Assembly (NCBI RefSeq): GCF_036248255.1
Contig: NZ_CP109178.1
Coordinates: 3,782,001 to 3,846,000 of the forward strand
Reading direction: 5' to 3'
Length of the DNA stretch: 64,000 bases
Origin: Streptomyces sp. NBC_01717
GTDB taxonomy: Bacteria; Actinomycetota; Actinomycetes; Streptomycetales; Streptomycetaceae
Shown: positions 23,284 through 32,820 of the stretch, piece after piece
How positions within the stretch are numbered: the stretch's first letter is position 1
Layout of the letters: every line of letters starts with the position of its first letter
The notes under the pieces: generated by a model
Database searches by the model: none
What the model was told of the DNA's origin: nothing
What the model saw: only the letters and a program-made list of their open reading frames with translations
Made by a program: the position numbers and the translations under genes

Positions 23284-24495
23284 ATGCAGGTCATCCAGTC
23301 CACGAAGCTCGCCAATGTCTGTTACGAAATCCGGGGCCCCGTGCTCGAGGAGGCCATGCGGCTGGAAACGGCCGGTCACCGCATCCTCAAGCTGAACACC
23401 GGCAACCCTGCCGCGTTCGGGTTCGAGTGCCCGCCCGAGATTCTCGAAGACATCCTGCGCAACCTCGCCGGGGCGCACGGCTACGGCGACGCGAAGGGCC
23501 TGCTGTCGGCGCGCCGCGCGGTGATGCAGCACTACCAGACCAAGGGGATCGACCTCGGCGTCGAGGACATCTACCTGGGCAACGGCGTCTCCGAGCTGAT
23601 CCAGATGTCGATGCAGGCGCTGCTCGACGACGGCGACGAGGTACTCGTACCCGCTCCGGACTATCCGCTGTGGACCGCCTCGGTGTCGCTGGCCGGCGGT
23701 ACGGCGGTGCACTACCGGTGCGACGAGCAGGCCGACTGGATGCCGGACCTCGCCGACATCGAGCGGAAGATCACCGACCGCACCAAGGCGATCGTGATCA
23801 TCAACCCGAACAACCCGACGGGTGCGGTCTACGACGACGAGATGCTGCGCGGGCTGACGGAGATCGCCCGGCGCCACAACCTGGTCGTCTGCTCCGACGA
23901 GATCTACGACCGGATCCTGTACGACGGAGCCACCCACACCCCGACCGCGGCCATCGCGCCCGATCTGATGGTGCTGACGTTCAACGGGCTCTCCAAGAAC
24001 TACCGGGTCGCCGGATACCGGTCGGGGTGGCTGGCGGTCTGCGGCCCGAAGGCGCACGCCTCCTCGTACATCGAGGGGCTGACCATCCTCGCCAACATGC
24101 GGCTCTGCGCCAACATGCCGTCGCAGCACGCGGTGGCCACAGCGCTCGGCGGGCGGCAGTCGATCAACGACCTGGTGCTGCCGGGCGGCAGGATCCTGGA
24201 ACAGCGGGACGTCGCGTACGACCTGCTGACACAGATCCCCGGGGTCACCTGCGTGAAGCCGAAGGGGGCGCTGTATCTCTTCCCACGGCTCGACCCCAAG
24301 GTCCACAAGATCAAGGACGACCGGCAGATGGTCCTCGACCTGCTGCGGGCCGAGAAGATCATGGTCGTGCAGGGTACGGGGTTCAACTGGCCGGAGCCCG
24401 ATCACTTCCGCATCGTGACGCTGCCCTCGACCGAGGATCTGACGGATGCCGTCCAGCGGATCGGGAACTTCCTGGACGGATACAGCCAGCCCTGA
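23284..24495 (+). CDS. PLP-dependent aminotransferase (AlaA/AspC type, fold I)
   Basis: A 403-residue class I/II aminotransferase resembling glutamate-pyruvate transaminases of the AlaA type. The ATG giving MQVIQSTKLANVCYEIRGPV is chosen because this N-terminus is a family hallmark; 65 further codons upstream read into antitoxin-side sequence. The PLP lysine is K238 in FNGLSKNYRVAGYRSGW; IINPNNPTG binds the cofactor and substrate carboxylate, and SDEIYDRILYD is the cofactor aspartate/tyrosine block. The gene is monocistronic and ends just before a Fur-like box. Confidence 0.92.
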   Translation: MQVIQSTKLANVCYEIRGPVLEEAMRLETAGHRILKLNTGNPAAFGFECPPEILEDILRNLAGAHGYGDAKGLLSARRAVMQHYQTKGIDLGVEDIYLGNGVSELIQMSMQALLDDGDEVLVPAPDYPLWTASVSLAGGTAVHYRCDEQADWMPDLADIERKITDRTKAIVIINPNNPTGAVYDDEMLRGLTEIARRHNLVVCSDEIYDRILYDGATHTPTAAIAPDLMVLTFNGLSKNYRVAGYRSGWLAVCGPKAHASSYIEGLTILANMRLCANMPSQHAVATALGGRQSINDLVLPGGRILEQRDVAYDLLTQIPGVTCVKPKGALYLFPRLDPKVHKIKDDRQMVLDLLRAEKIMVVQGTGFNWPEPDHFRIVTLPSTEDLTDAVQRIGNFLDGYSQP

Positions 24496-24532
24496 CCGCG
24501 GCGGCGGCCCATATATCGGATCGCGGATAACT

Positions 24533-24555
24533 TTAGACTGATTCCAAGCTAGGAT
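24533..24555 (+). promoter_or_regulatory. Promoter with Fur/Per-like box
   Basis: TTAGACTGATTCCAA (24533-24547) is a 7-1-7 imperfect inverted repeat resembling Fur-family peroxide boxes (TTAGAATNATTCTAA type). It is followed at once by TAGGAT (24550-24555), a good -10 hexamer; no TTGACA-like -35 is present, and the box fills the spacer, as expected for repression. TTCCAAGC occurs twice (24542-24549 and 24558-24565). Regulator identity is a guess from the motif. Confidence 0.35.
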
Positions 24556-24583
24556 GGTTCCAAGCAACACCAGGAGGCCATCC

Positions 24584-25030
24584 ATGTACGAACCGATCCG
24601 CACCAAATCGGTCCACACACCGGCCGACCACGCCGATGAGTTCCCGCACCGCTCCCGCGAGGAGGAGCTGGACATCCAGCTGGCCGGACACCTGGCCGCA
24701 CTCCTCGCGGTCACCGACGAGCTCGGCCTCGTCGAGGCGGGCGACCGCATCGCCGAGCAGGTCGCCCGGCTGCGCGGCGCACCTCCCGCCCGGCACGCCG
24801 GCCTGACCGACGCCGCACCGGACACGCTCCACCGCCGCGCGCACGCCCTCGCGGGCCGCGCGCTGGTGGTGGCCGCATCCCGCGCCGACACCGCGGCCGC
24901 GATCCTCTCGGCCGAGCGGATGGACGCGCACACGGCGGCGATGGCCGCCGCGACCACCCCGCCGCCCGCCGCCGCACCCGGCACCACCGCGCCCGCCCCC
25001 GCCCCCGTACGGCTGGTCGGCGCCCTCTGA
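24584..25030 (+). CDS. Conserved hypothetical protein, Ala-rich
   Basis: A 148-residue protein not assigned to a function. A strong AGGAGG (24572-24577) stands 6 bases before the ATG (MYEPIRTKSVHT). The N-terminal 90 residues look helical and soluble (EELDIQLAGHLAALLAVTDELGLVEAGDRIAEQVARLRG); the C-terminal third is Ala/Pro-rich and probably disordered. It is a single gene behind a possible Fur-family-controlled promoter, which would suggest an oxidative or metal stress link if confirmed. Confidence 0.8.
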   Translation: MYEPIRTKSVHTPADHADEFPHRSREEELDIQLAGHLAALLAVTDELGLVEAGDRIAEQVARLRGAPPARHAGLTDAAPDTLHRRAHALAGRALVVAASRADTAAAILSAERMDAHTAAMAAATTPPPAAAPGTTAPAPAPVRLVGAL

Positions 25031-25178
25031 CGGCCCCGGTCCACGGGCCGCGGAGGCGCGTGGACCGGGTGCCACACATCTGCCATCGGCCGCTCCCGTT
25101 GCGTACTGGGATGCGCACTTCACCTTCCGTCCACCCAACTCCGTCCGGAATGTGGGTTTCCGCGAGCACGCTGCCTGT

Positions 25179-26255
25179 GTGAGACGCATCGTAGGAATCG
25201 TCCTGGCGGTGCTGCTGATCGGCGGAGTGGCAGTAGCCGTCGTAGCAGGCCGCGACAGCAAGGACACGAGCACGGCAACGAAGACCGTGCGTGGCGTGAT
25301 CGGGTCGGAGAAGGCGGAGTTCTTCGCCGATCCCGAAGTGGTGAAGGCCCTCGCTGCCAAGGGGTTCACCGTGAAGGCGGAGACGTCCGGGTCCTGGGCC
25401 ATGGACCAACTTCCTCTGAAGGACTACGACTTCGCCTTCCCCGGCTCGAAGGCGCCCGCCGACGAGCTGCAACGCAAGTCCTCCGTCAAGGGCGGACCGA
25501 TCCGGCCCTTCTACTCGCCGCTCGTCGTCGTCGCCCACCGCGGCGCCGCACAGGTGCTGGCGGACAACGGGCTGGCGACACTGAGCGGCAAGTCCAGCGG
25601 AAAGCTGCTCATGGTCCCGTATCTGAAGGCCGCGAAGGCGGACCGGACCTGGCAGCAGCTCAAGGGTGCTGGAAAACACGCCGAGTTGACCGGCACGGTG
25701 TTCATCACGAGTACCGACCCCGTGGCGTCCAACTCCGGCGCCCTCTACCTCGCCGCCGCCTCGTACGTCGCCGACGGCGGCCGGGTCGCCGCCGACGAGG
25801 CCGCCATCGACCGCACCGCGCCGCTGTTGAAGAAGCTCATCCAGGTGCAGGGGGCGCAGCAGACCAGCAGCGACGCGCCGTTCCGGGACTTCATCAGCGG
25901 AGTCGGCAATCCGCTGGTCCTGGTGTACGAGTCGCAGGTCGCCTCGCTGCTGCTGCAGAAACAGGATCTCGGGGACCTGGTCGTCCTCTATCCGGACACC
26001 ACCGTCTCCAGCGACCACACCCTCGTACCGCTGACCGACTCGGGACGGCAGTTCGGCGAACTGCTCTCCACCGACCGGCGCCTGCGCGAGCTCGCCGTAC
26101 GGCACGGTTTCCGCCCCCAGGGCGCGGCGGCCGAGTTCACCGCCTCGACCGCCGGTCACACCGACTACATCGACCAACAGCTGACCGGGATCCGCCAGGC
26201 GCCCGTGCCCACCGCCACGGTGCTGCGCGCGATGGCCCGCCGGACCCGCGGCTGA
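25179..26255 (+). CDS. Membrane-anchored binding-protein-like protein, TelA operon
   Basis: A 358-residue protein with an N-terminal membrane anchor (RRIVGIVLAVLLIGGVAVAVVAG) and an extracellular type II periplasmic-binding-like fold: VRGVIGSEKAEFFADPEVVKAL, YDFAFPGSKAPADEL, IFITSTDP-type and ASNSGALYLAAASYV segments. It has no lipobox. The GTG at 25179 is the likely start; no good ribosome site precedes it, and a GTG at 25152 is the alternative. It is the first gene of an operon with TelA and a von Willebrand A/binding-domain lipoprotein. No ligand can be assigned. Confidence 0.75.
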   Translation: MRRIVGIVLAVLLIGGVAVAVVAGRDSKDTSTATKTVRGVIGSEKAEFFADPEVVKALAAKGFTVKAETSGSWAMDQLPLKDYDFAFPGSKAPADELQRKSSVKGGPIRPFYSPLVVVAHRGAAQVLADNGLATLSGKSSGKLLMVPYLKAAKADRTWQQLKGAGKHAELTGTVFITSTDPVASNSGALYLAAASYVADGGRVAADEAAIDRTAPLLKKLIQVQGAQQTSSDAPFRDFISGVGNPLVLVYESQVASLLLQKQDLGDLVVLYPDTTVSSDHTLVPLTDSGRQFGELLSTDRRLRELAVRHGFRPQGAAAEFTASTAGHTDYIDQQLTGIRQAPVPTATVLRAMARRTRG

Positions 26256-26284
26256 TGACACACGCTTCCCGGGAGACCTCACCC

Positions 26285-27472
26285 ATGACCGAAGCCGAGC
26301 CGCAGCCGCTCGTCCTCACCCCGCCCGAGCCCGTCGCCCCCGTCCGTACCGAGCAGGCCGCCGGTCTCGTCCCGGTCGACGACTCGGTGCGCACGGAGAT
26401 GACGCGACGTGCCACCGAGTACGTCGGCAGCCTCGCCGGACTCGACGCCCGCTCGCCCGAGTTCACCAACAGGATCGGGGAGATCGCCGCCCTCGGGCAG
26501 GGCGACATCCGCAGCGCCGCCCAGCAGTCCAACCGGATGCTGGACCGTACGGTCCGCGAGCTCTCCGCCGGGTCGGGGGACGGGGACGCGCAGTCGAGGG
26601 TCGGTGCCTCGCTCGTCGAACTGCGCCGCACCGTCGAGGACCTGGATCCGCGCGACACCCCCGGCCGCGGCGCCCGCCGGCTGCTGGCGAAACTTCCCGG
26701 CGGCAACAGGCTGCGCGACCACGTCGCGAAGTACGCCTCCGCACAGTCCACCCTCAACAGGATCGTCGGCTCGCTCCGCGGCGGCCAGGACGAACTGCGC
26801 CGCGACAACGCCGCTCTGCACACCGAGCGCACCCGGCTCTGGGAGACGATGGGCAAGCTCCAGGAGTACGTGGTCCTCACCGAGGCCCTGGACGGCGCCG
26901 TCGAGCAGCGCATCCGGGCGACGGAGGCCGCCGACCCCGTGCAGGCGGACGCCCTGCGCGCCGATGTGCTGTTCCCCGTACGGCAGAAGCACCAGGATCT
27001 GCTGACCCAGCTCGCGGTCTGCGCGCAGGGCTATCTGGCGATGGACGTCGTACGCCGCAACAACGAGGAACTGATCAGGGGCGTCGACCGGGCCGCGACC
27101 ACGACGGTCTCCGCACTGCGGATCGCCGTGATGCTGGCATCGGCGCTGGAGAGCCAGCGCAAGGTGAGCGAACAGGTGCAGGTGCTGCGCTCCACGACGG
27201 AGGATCTGATCCGCGGCAATGCGGAGATGCTCGCCACGCAGAGCGGTGAGATCCAGCGGATCGCCGCCGACCCTGCAGTGGGTGCGGAGACGTTGCGGAC
27301 GGCGTTCCAGCAGATCTACCGGACGCTGGACGCGATCGACACGTACAAGGTGCAGGCGACCGAGTCCATGGCGGCGACCGTCGAGTCACTGACGGCCGAA
27401 CTCCAGCAGGCGAGCAGCCACTTGGAGCGCAGCCGGTCCGCGGGCGCCCTCGAGGGCGGTGGTCTCGGATGA
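26285..27472 (+). CDS. TelA-family (toxic anion resistance) protein
   Basis: A 395-residue cytosolic, nearly all-helical protein of the TelA/KlaA family. GGGAG precedes the ATG (MTEAEPQPL) by about 10 bases; an ATG overlapping the upstream stop codon (TGATG at 26253-26257) is an alternative start. Characteristic blocks are the long helical NRIVGSLRGGQDELRRDNAALHTERTRLW, PVRQKHQDLLTQLAVCAQGYLAMDVVRRNNEELIRGVDRA and TVSALRIAVMLASALESQRKVSEQV. Despite the name, the family's biochemical role is unsettled; it is often found with TerD-like or VWA proteins, as here. The gene ends in an ATGA overlap with the next. Confidence 0.88.
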   Translation: MTEAEPQPLVLTPPEPVAPVRTEQAAGLVPVDDSVRTEMTRRATEYVGSLAGLDARSPEFTNRIGEIAALGQGDIRSAAQQSNRMLDRTVRELSAGSGDGDAQSRVGASLVELRRTVEDLDPRDTPGRGARRLLAKLPGGNRLRDHVAKYASAQSTLNRIVGSLRGGQDELRRDNAALHTERTRLWETMGKLQEYVVLTEALDGAVEQRIRATEAADPVQADALRADVLFPVRQKHQDLLTQLAVCAQGYLAMDVVRRNNEELIRGVDRAATTTVSALRIAVMLASALESQRKVSEQVQVLRSTTEDLIRGNAEMLATQSGEIQRIAADPAVGAETLRTAFQQIYRTLDAIDTYKVQATESMAATVESLTAELQQASSHLERSRSAGALEGGGLG

Positions 27473-29085
27473 CGGGCCGGCTGCGAAGGCTGCGGCGCCG
27501 GGTGTCGCGCACATTCGCGTCGCTGCTGGCCGCCGCGGTGCTCGTACCCCTGGCGGCGTGTTCGGCGTCGGACGGTCCCGCGCCGCCCGGGAAGAAGGAG
27601 GACGGCGCGCCTCGGGCCGGGACACTTCGAGTGCTCGCATCCAGCGAACTCGCCGATATGAAGCCTTTGTTGGAGCAGGCGCGGAAGGCGACCGGAATCA
27701 CCGTGCGGCCCACCTGGACCGGGACGCTCGACGCCGTCGAACAGCTCGGGTCCGGGAAGGCGGACGGGGCGTACGACGCGGTGTGGCTGTCGTCCGACGA
27801 CTATCTGCGGCTCCATCCGGACGCGGCGAAGCGGATCACTTCCGAGACCCCGCTGATGACGTCGCCGGTCGCCCTCGGCGTCAAGCCGTCGGTGGTGAAA
27901 CGACTCGGCTGGGACCCGTCGGACGTCACCTGGACACAGGTGCACCAGGCGGTCGCCGACGGGCGGCTGACGTACGGCATGACGGATCCGGCTCGCTCCA
28001 ACTCCGGCTTCTCCGCACTGGTTTCGGTCGCCTCGGCGCTGTCCGGCGCCCAGTCCGCGCTGACCGACGCCGATGTCCGCAAGGCCGGCGGGAAGCTGAA
28101 GGAGTTCTTCGGCGGGCAGCGGCTGACCTCGGGTTCGTCCGGCTGGCTGGCCACCGCGTACACCCGGCGCGGCACGGTCGACGCGCTGATCAACTACGAG
28201 TCCGTGCTGCTCTCCCTCAACCGGGACAGTCACACCGGGCTCACCGTGATCCGGCCGCGCGACGGTGTGGTGACGGCCGACTACCCGCTGAGCCTGCTCT
28301 CCGCCGCCTCGCCCGACGCCAAGGACGCGGTCCGCGCCCTGACCTCGTACCTCCGCTCCCCCGCCGTGCAGCGGCAGCTGACCCGGGAGACGTTCCGCCG
28401 CCCGGTCGTCGCCTCCGTACGGCCGGCGGCGCCGCTGGCCACCGAGGCCCGTCGGGAACTCCCGTTCCCCGGCTCGCGATCCGTCGCGGACGGACTGCTC
28501 GACAGTTACGAGAACAAGCTCCGGCGGCCCTCGCGCACCGTGTACGTGCTGGACACGTCCGGGTCGATGCAGGGCGAGCGGCTACGGAAGCTCAAGGCGG
28601 CGCTGACCGGGCTGACCGGGGACTTCCGGGAGCGGGAGGAGGTCACACTGCTGCCGTTCGGATCGTCGGTGAAGCGGGCACGCACGCATACGGTCGATCC
28701 CGCCGACCCGCGGGCCGGCCTCGCGGCGATCAAGGCGGACACCGCCGCCCTGACCGCGAGCGGCGAGACCGCGATCTTCTCGAGTCTGGAGTCGGCCTAC
28801 GACCGGCTGGGTTCCGACACCGAGTCCGCGTTCACCTCGATCGTCCTGATGACGGACGGCGAGAACACGACGGGCGACTCGGCCGACGACTTCGCCGCCT
28901 TCTACCGCTCACTCCCGGCGGCGCGTCGCGCCACCCCCGTCTTCCCGGTCGTCTTCGGCGACTCGGACCGTGCGGAACTGGATGCGATCGCCACCCTGAC
29001 CGGCGGCCGGCTCTTCGACGCGACCAAGGACCAGGGGCCGGGCTCCCTGGACGGGGCATTTGAGGAGATCCGTGGCTACCAGTAG
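27469..29085 (+). CDS. Lipoprotein with substrate-binding and von Willebrand A domains
   Basis: A 538-residue exported lipoprotein. The signal peptide ends in the lipobox LAAC (C25). A binding-protein-like domain (about 45-325: GTLRVLASSELADMKPLLEQARKATGI, DPARSNSGFSALVSVASAL) is followed by a VWA domain (about 360-535) with an intact metal-ion site start, VLDTSGSMQGE, and TDGENTTGD for the loop. The pairing of an extracellular binding domain with VWA in one protein, coupled by a 4-base overlap to TelA, suggests a cell-surface complex. The first gene of the operon has the same type of binding domain without VWA. Confidence 0.88.
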   Translation: MTGRLRRLRRRVSRTFASLLAAAVLVPLAACSASDGPAPPGKKEDGAPRAGTLRVLASSELADMKPLLEQARKATGITVRPTWTGTLDAVEQLGSGKADGAYDAVWLSSDDYLRLHPDAAKRITSETPLMTSPVALGVKPSVVKRLGWDPSDVTWTQVHQAVADGRLTYGMTDPARSNSGFSALVSVASALSGAQSALTDADVRKAGGKLKEFFGGQRLTSGSSGWLATAYTRRGTVDALINYESVLLSLNRDSHTGLTVIRPRDGVVTADYPLSLLSAASPDAKDAVRALTSYLRSPAVQRQLTRETFRRPVVASVRPAAPLATEARRELPFPGSRSVADGLLDSYENKLRRPSRTVYVLDTSGSMQGERLRKLKAALTGLTGDFREREEVTLLPFGSSVKRARTHTVDPADPRAGLAAIKADTAALTASGETAIFSSLESAYDRLGSDTESAFTSIVLMTDGENTTGDSADDFAAFYRSLPAARRATPVFPVVFGDSDRAELDAIATLTGGRLFDATKDQGPGSLDGAFEEIRGYQ

Positions 29086-29692
29086 AGCGTCGGGCCGGGT
29101 CATGGCGTACGTCGAGTCACGCAAGAACCTCACCGGGAGTGCGTGCGGGATCGCCGGGCTCGCCCTCACCTTCACGGGACTGGCGGGTGCGTACTGGCCG
29201 GTGGTGATCGCCGGGCTGTACGGCGCCGGCGCACTGATCGCCCCGCCCGAGCGGCCGCCCGCCCCTGACTTCCCCGATCCGTCGTCGCAGCTGGAGACGG
29301 TGCGGGCCGACTTCGCGACCCTGCGGGAGTATCTGGCCGAAGTGGAGCTGCCGCCCGCCGCCTCCGGGCGGCTCGTCGAGCTGACCGAGCTGCTGGAAGG
29401 GCTGCTCGCACCCGGCTGGGTCTCCGAGGCCCTCGCCACCGACCCGGAAGCCATCCACGCCCTGTCCCGCGCCGTGCACCAGGACATCCCGGAATCCGTC
29501 GACACGTATCTGCGGACCCGCTGGTGGACGCGGCTGACGCCGGGCACCGAGCCGCCCGAGCGCCCGCTCGAACAGCAGCTGTCGCTGCTGCACCGGGAGG
29601 CGGAGTCGCTGGCCGCGGGGCTGCGGGAGGCCGAGGCACGCCGGCAGCAGACGCACACGCGGTATCTGGAGGACCGGGGCCGGGCGAACTGA
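29072..29692 (+). CDS. Hypothetical membrane protein, last gene of TelA operon
   Basis: A 206-residue protein. The GTG at 29072 (GAGGAG four bases before it) overlaps the end of the VWA gene by 14 bases in another frame. Two closely spaced hydrophobic segments (about 18-52, GSACGIAGLALTFTGLAGAYWPVVIAGLYGAGALIAPP) anchor it, followed by a cytosolic helical domain (LETVRADFATLREYLAEV to the C-terminus). I do not recognise a family. Coupled translation indicates it works with TelA and the two binding-domain proteins. Confidence 0.8.
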   Translation: MATSRASGRVMAYVESRKNLTGSACGIAGLALTFTGLAGAYWPVVIAGLYGAGALIAPPERPPAPDFPDPSSQLETVRADFATLREYLAEVELPPAASGRLVELTELLEGLLAPGWVSEALATDPEAIHALSRAVHQDIPESVDTYLRTRWWTRLTPGTEPPERPLEQQLSLLHREAESLAAGLREAEARRQQTHTRYLEDRGRAN

Positions 29693-29812
29693 CCCCCACA
29701 GGCCCGGCCGGCCTCCGGACGTCCCCACCGGAAGCCGTGTGAAGGAATGGCGGAGCAATGTGAAGGTCTCGTGCATGGACCTGCGGCGTTGTGCGGACGT
29801 TCCTTGAAAGGG

Positions 29813-29847
29813 CGGCCCCCGGAACCGTGAGCGGGTTCCGGGGGCCG
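29813..29847 (+). terminator. Hairpin terminator after the TelA operon
   Basis: CGGCCCCCGGAACC (29813-29826) and GGTTCCGGGGGCCG (29834-29847) form a perfect 14-base stem with a 7-base loop, about 120 bases after the last TelA-operon stop. Convergent pckA ends on the other side, so it may stop both directions. Confidence 0.75.
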
Positions 29848-29914
29848 TACCGCGTCGGGCCGTTGAACCACAGGTCAGGGTGGATGTCGGGAGACCCGGC
29901 CGCGGAGTGTGCAT

Positions 29915-29941
29915 GGGGGCGCACCTCGGGAGTGCGCCCCC
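29915..29941 (-). terminator. Hairpin terminator after pckA
   Basis: A perfect 10-base stem (GGGGGCGCAC / GTGCGCCCCC) with a 7-base loop lies 8 bases past the pckA stop codon on the minus strand. Confidence 0.75.
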
Positions 29942-29949
29942 GGCGGGCG

Positions 29950-31776
29950 TCAGCCCAGACGCTGGACCAGCGCGCGGTACTCGTCCCACAGCTCCTTCGG
30001 CGTGTGGTCACCGAAGGTGTTGAGGTGCTCGGGGACCAGCGCCGCCTCCTCGCGCCAGACCTCCTTGTCGACCGTGAGCAGGAAGTCCAGCTCGGACTCG
30101 GAGAGGTCCAGGCCGTTGGTGTCCAGCGAGCCCTTGGCGGGCAGGATGCCGATCGGTGTCTCGACGCCCTCGGCCTTGCCCTCCAGGCGCTCGACGATCC
30201 ACTTCAGGACGCGGCTGTTCTCACCGAAGCCCGGCCACACGAACTTGCCCGCGTCGTTCTTGCGGAACCAGTTCACGTAGTAGATCTTCGGCAGCTTGGA
30301 CTGGTCGCTCTTGTCGGCGCCGACCTTGATCCAGTGGTTCATGTAGTCGCCCATGTTGTAGCCGCAGAACGGCAGCATGGCGAACGGGTCGCGGCGCAGC
30401 TCGCCGACCTTGCCCTCGGCGGCGGCGGTCTTCTCGGAGGCCACGTTGGCACCGAGGAAGACACCGTGCTGCCAGTCGAAGGACTCGGTGACCAGCGGTA
30501 CGGCCGAGGCGCGGCGGCCGCCGAAGAGGATGGCCGAGATCGGCACACCCTTCGGGTCCTCCCACTCCGGCGCGATGATCGGGCACTGCCCGGCCGGCAC
30601 CGTGAAGCGGGCGTTGGGGTGTGCGGCGGGCGTCTCGGACGCGGGCGTCCAGTCGTTGCCCTTCCAGTCCGTGAGGTGGGCGGGGGCCGTCTCGGTCATG
30701 CCCTCCCACCACACGTCACCGTCGTCGGTGAGCGCGACGTTCGTGAAGACGGAGTTGCCCCACATGGTCTTCATGGCGTTGGCGTTGGTGTGCTCGCCGG
30801 TGCCGGGCGCGACGCCGAAGAAACCGGCCTCAGGGTTGATCGCGTAGAGGCGGCCGTCCTCGCCGAACCGCATCCAGGCGATGTCGTCGCCGATGGTCTC
30901 GACGGTCCAGCCGGAGATCGTGGGCTCCAGCATGGCGAGGTTGGTCTTGCCGCAGGCGCTCGGGAACGCCGCGGCCACGTACTTCGACTCACCCCGCGGC
31001 GGCGTGAGCTTCAGGATCAGCATGTGCTCGGCGAGCCAGCCCTCGTCGCGGGCCATCACCGAGGCGATGCGGAGCGCGTAGCACTTCTTGCCGAGCAGGG
31101 CGTTGCCGCCGTAGCCGGAGCCGTACGACCAGATCTCGCGGTCCTCGGGGAAGTGCGAGATGTACTTGGTGGAGTTGCACGGCCACGGAACGTCCTGCTG
31201 GCCCTCCTCCAGGGGTGCGCCCAGCGTGTGGACGGCCTTGACGAAGAAGCCGTCGGTGCCGAGCTCGTCGAGAACGACCTGGCCCATGCGGGTCATGGTG
31301 CGCATGGAGACGGCGACGTACGCGGAGTCGGTGATCTCGACGCCGATCGCGGACAACGGGGAGCCGACGGGGCCCATGCAGAACGGGACGACGTACATCG
31401 TGCGACCGCGCATGGAACCGCGGAAGACACCCTGCTCACCCGTGAAGATCTCCCGCATCTCGGCGGGGGCCTTCCAGTGGTTCGTCGGGCCCGCGTCCTC
31501 CTCCTTCTCGGAGCAGATGAAGGTGCGGTCCTCGACACGGGCCACATCGCTCGGGTCGGAGGCGGCGTAGTACGAGTTCGGCCGCTTCGTCTCGTCGAGC
31601 TTGGTGAACGTGCCGTTTGCAACGAGTTCCCCGCACAGGCGCTCGTACTCGGCCTCGGAGCCGTCACACCAGACCACACGGTCCGGCTGGGTGATGGCTG
31701 CGATCTCATTCACCCAGGTGACGAGCTCCTGGTGACGGGTGGGAACAGTGAGGGGAGCCGCGATGTCGCGCGCCAC
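29950..31776 (-). CDS. pckA: Phosphoenolpyruvate carboxykinase (GTP)
   Basis: A 608-residue GTP-type PEP carboxykinase that converts oxaloacetate to PEP for gluconeogenesis in the cytosol. The GTG start (MARDIAAPL) has AAGGAGC just upstream. The family's kinase-1a loop is [15 protein letters not shown] (about residues 268-282); the active-site cysteine is in it. Other diagnostic blocks are [49 protein letters not shown] (with the PEP-binding arginines) and [19 protein letters not shown]. Length is normal and no residue is missing. It is monocistronic, divergent from the trhA gene. Confidence 0.98.
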   Translation of the reverse strand: MARDIAAPLTVPTRHQELVTWVNEIAAITQPDRVVWCDGSEAEYERLCGELVANGTFTKLDETKRPNSYYAASDPSDVARVEDRTFICSEKEEDAGPTNHWKAPAEMREIFTGEQGVFRGSMRGRTMYVVPFCMGPVGSPLSAIGVEITDSAYVAVSMRTMTRMGQVVLDELGTDGFFVKAVHTLGAPLEEGQQDVPWPCNSTKYISHFPEDREIWSYGSGYGGNALLGKKCYALRIASVMARDEGWLAEHMLILKLTPPRGESKYVAAAFPSACGKTNLAMLEPTISGWTVETIGDDIAWMRFGEDGRLYAINPEAGFFGVAPGTGEHTNANAMKTMWGNSVFTNVALTDDGDVWWEGMTETAPAHLTDWKGNDWTPASETPAAHPNARFTVPAGQCPIIAPEWEDPKGVPISAILFGGRRASAVPLVTESFDWQHGVFLGANVASEKTAAAEGKVGELRRDPFAMLPFCGYNMGDYMNHWIKVGADKSDQSKLPKIYYVNWFRKNDAGKFVWPGFGENSRVLKWIVERLEGKAEGVETPIGILPAKGSLDTNGLDLSESELDFLLTVDKEVWREEAALVPEHLNTFGDHTPKELWDEYRALVQRLG

Positions 31777-31972
31777 GATCGCTCCTTGTTGAGGGTGTCT
31801 TTTTGGTAGGTGCCCCGTGGGGGCCGCGACCCGGATGCTTCGTAGCCGCTCATCCGGTGCCGACCGCACTCATTTGATCATCCGACCGATTCGCCCATAT
31901 GTCCAGGGGGCCGCCCACGTGAGCATCACCACTCATGTTCGCAACTTACGGAGGCGTAGGTAGCATGCGGAC

Positions 31973-32698
31973 ATGACTGCTGCCGCCGCGCCCGAACCAG
32001 CCGAGGCCGAACCCGAGGTCGAACCAGCCGGGCTCGACCCGGCCGAGGTGGCGCTGCCGTTCCCGGTGAAGCCACACCTGCGCGGCTGGCTGCACGCCGG
32101 AATGTTCCCCGCGGTACTGATCGCGGGAATCGTGCTGATCGCACTCACGGACAGCACCCGCGGCCGGATCGCCTGCGGCATCTACATCGTGACCGCATGC
32201 CTGCTCTTCGGAGTGAGCGCGGTCTACCACCGCGGCACGTGGGGACCGCGCGGCGAGGCGGTGCTGCGCCGGCTCGACCACGCCAACATCTTCCTCATCA
32301 TCGCGGGCACCTACACCCCACTGACCCTGCTGCTGCTCCCGGAGTCGACCGGGCGGCCACTGCTGTGGGCGGTCTGGGCGGCGGCCGTGGCCGGCATCGC
32401 CTTCCGGGTGTTCTGGGTCGGCGCCCCCCGCTGGCTCTACACACCCTGCTACATAGCGATGGGGTGGGCAGCGGTCTTCTTCCTGCCCGACTTCATGCGC
32501 ACCGGCGGGATCGCGGTGCTCGTCCTGGTGATCGTCGGCGGGCTGCTCTACAGCGCCGGCGGCGTCATCTACGGCATCAAACGGCCCAACCCGTCACCCC
32601 GATGGTTCGGCTTCCACGAGGTCTTCCACTCGCTGACCCTGGCGGCGTTCGTCGTGCACTACGTCGGCATCTCGCTGGTGGCGTACAACCACAGCTGA
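31973..32698 (+). CDS. trhA: TrhA/hemolysin III-type membrane protein (PAQR fold)
   Basis: A 241-residue seven-helix membrane protein of the hemolysin III / TrhA family. An acidic 35-residue N-terminus precedes the first helix. The metal-site motifs are present: SAVYHRGTW, RRLDHANIFLIIAGTYTPL and, near the end, GFHEVFHSLTLAAFVVHYVGI. E. coli TrhA affects membrane energetics; some bacterial members are called haemolysins without good evidence. The ATG at 31973 has only a weak ribosome site (GGTAGCATGCGGAC upstream). A terminator hairpin follows at 32722. Confidence 0.9.
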   Translation: MTAAAAPEPAEAEPEVEPAGLDPAEVALPFPVKPHLRGWLHAGMFPAVLIAGIVLIALTDSTRGRIACGIYIVTACLLFGVSAVYHRGTWGPRGEAVLRRLDHANIFLIIAGTYTPLTLLLLPESTGRPLLWAVWAAAVAGIAFRVFWVGAPRWLYTPCYIAMGWAAVFFLPDFMRTGGIAVLVLVIVGGLLYSAGGVIYGIKRPNPSPRWFGFHEVFHSLTLAAFVVHYVGISLVAYNHS

Positions 32699-32721
32699 GC
32701 GCCCTCCCCCGTGCACCCCTC

Positions 32722-32751
32722 AGTGGCCGCGGCCCGAAAGCCGCGGCCACT
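32722..32751 (+). terminator. Hairpin terminator after trhA
   Basis: AGTGGCCGCGGC (32722-32733) and GCCGCGGCCACT (32740-32751) give a perfect 12-base stem with a 6-base loop, 23 bases after the trhA stop. Confidence 0.8.
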
Positions 32752-32820
32752 TCGCATGCCACCGCTCCGGCACGGACCGGTGGACGCCGACCTGGCCCCG
32801 GCGCCCGCCGATGCCCGACA

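Noticed and set aside
23215..25086. 623-codon minus-strand open frame
   Set aside because: Antisense to the aminotransferase and the next small gene; no ribosome site or domain.
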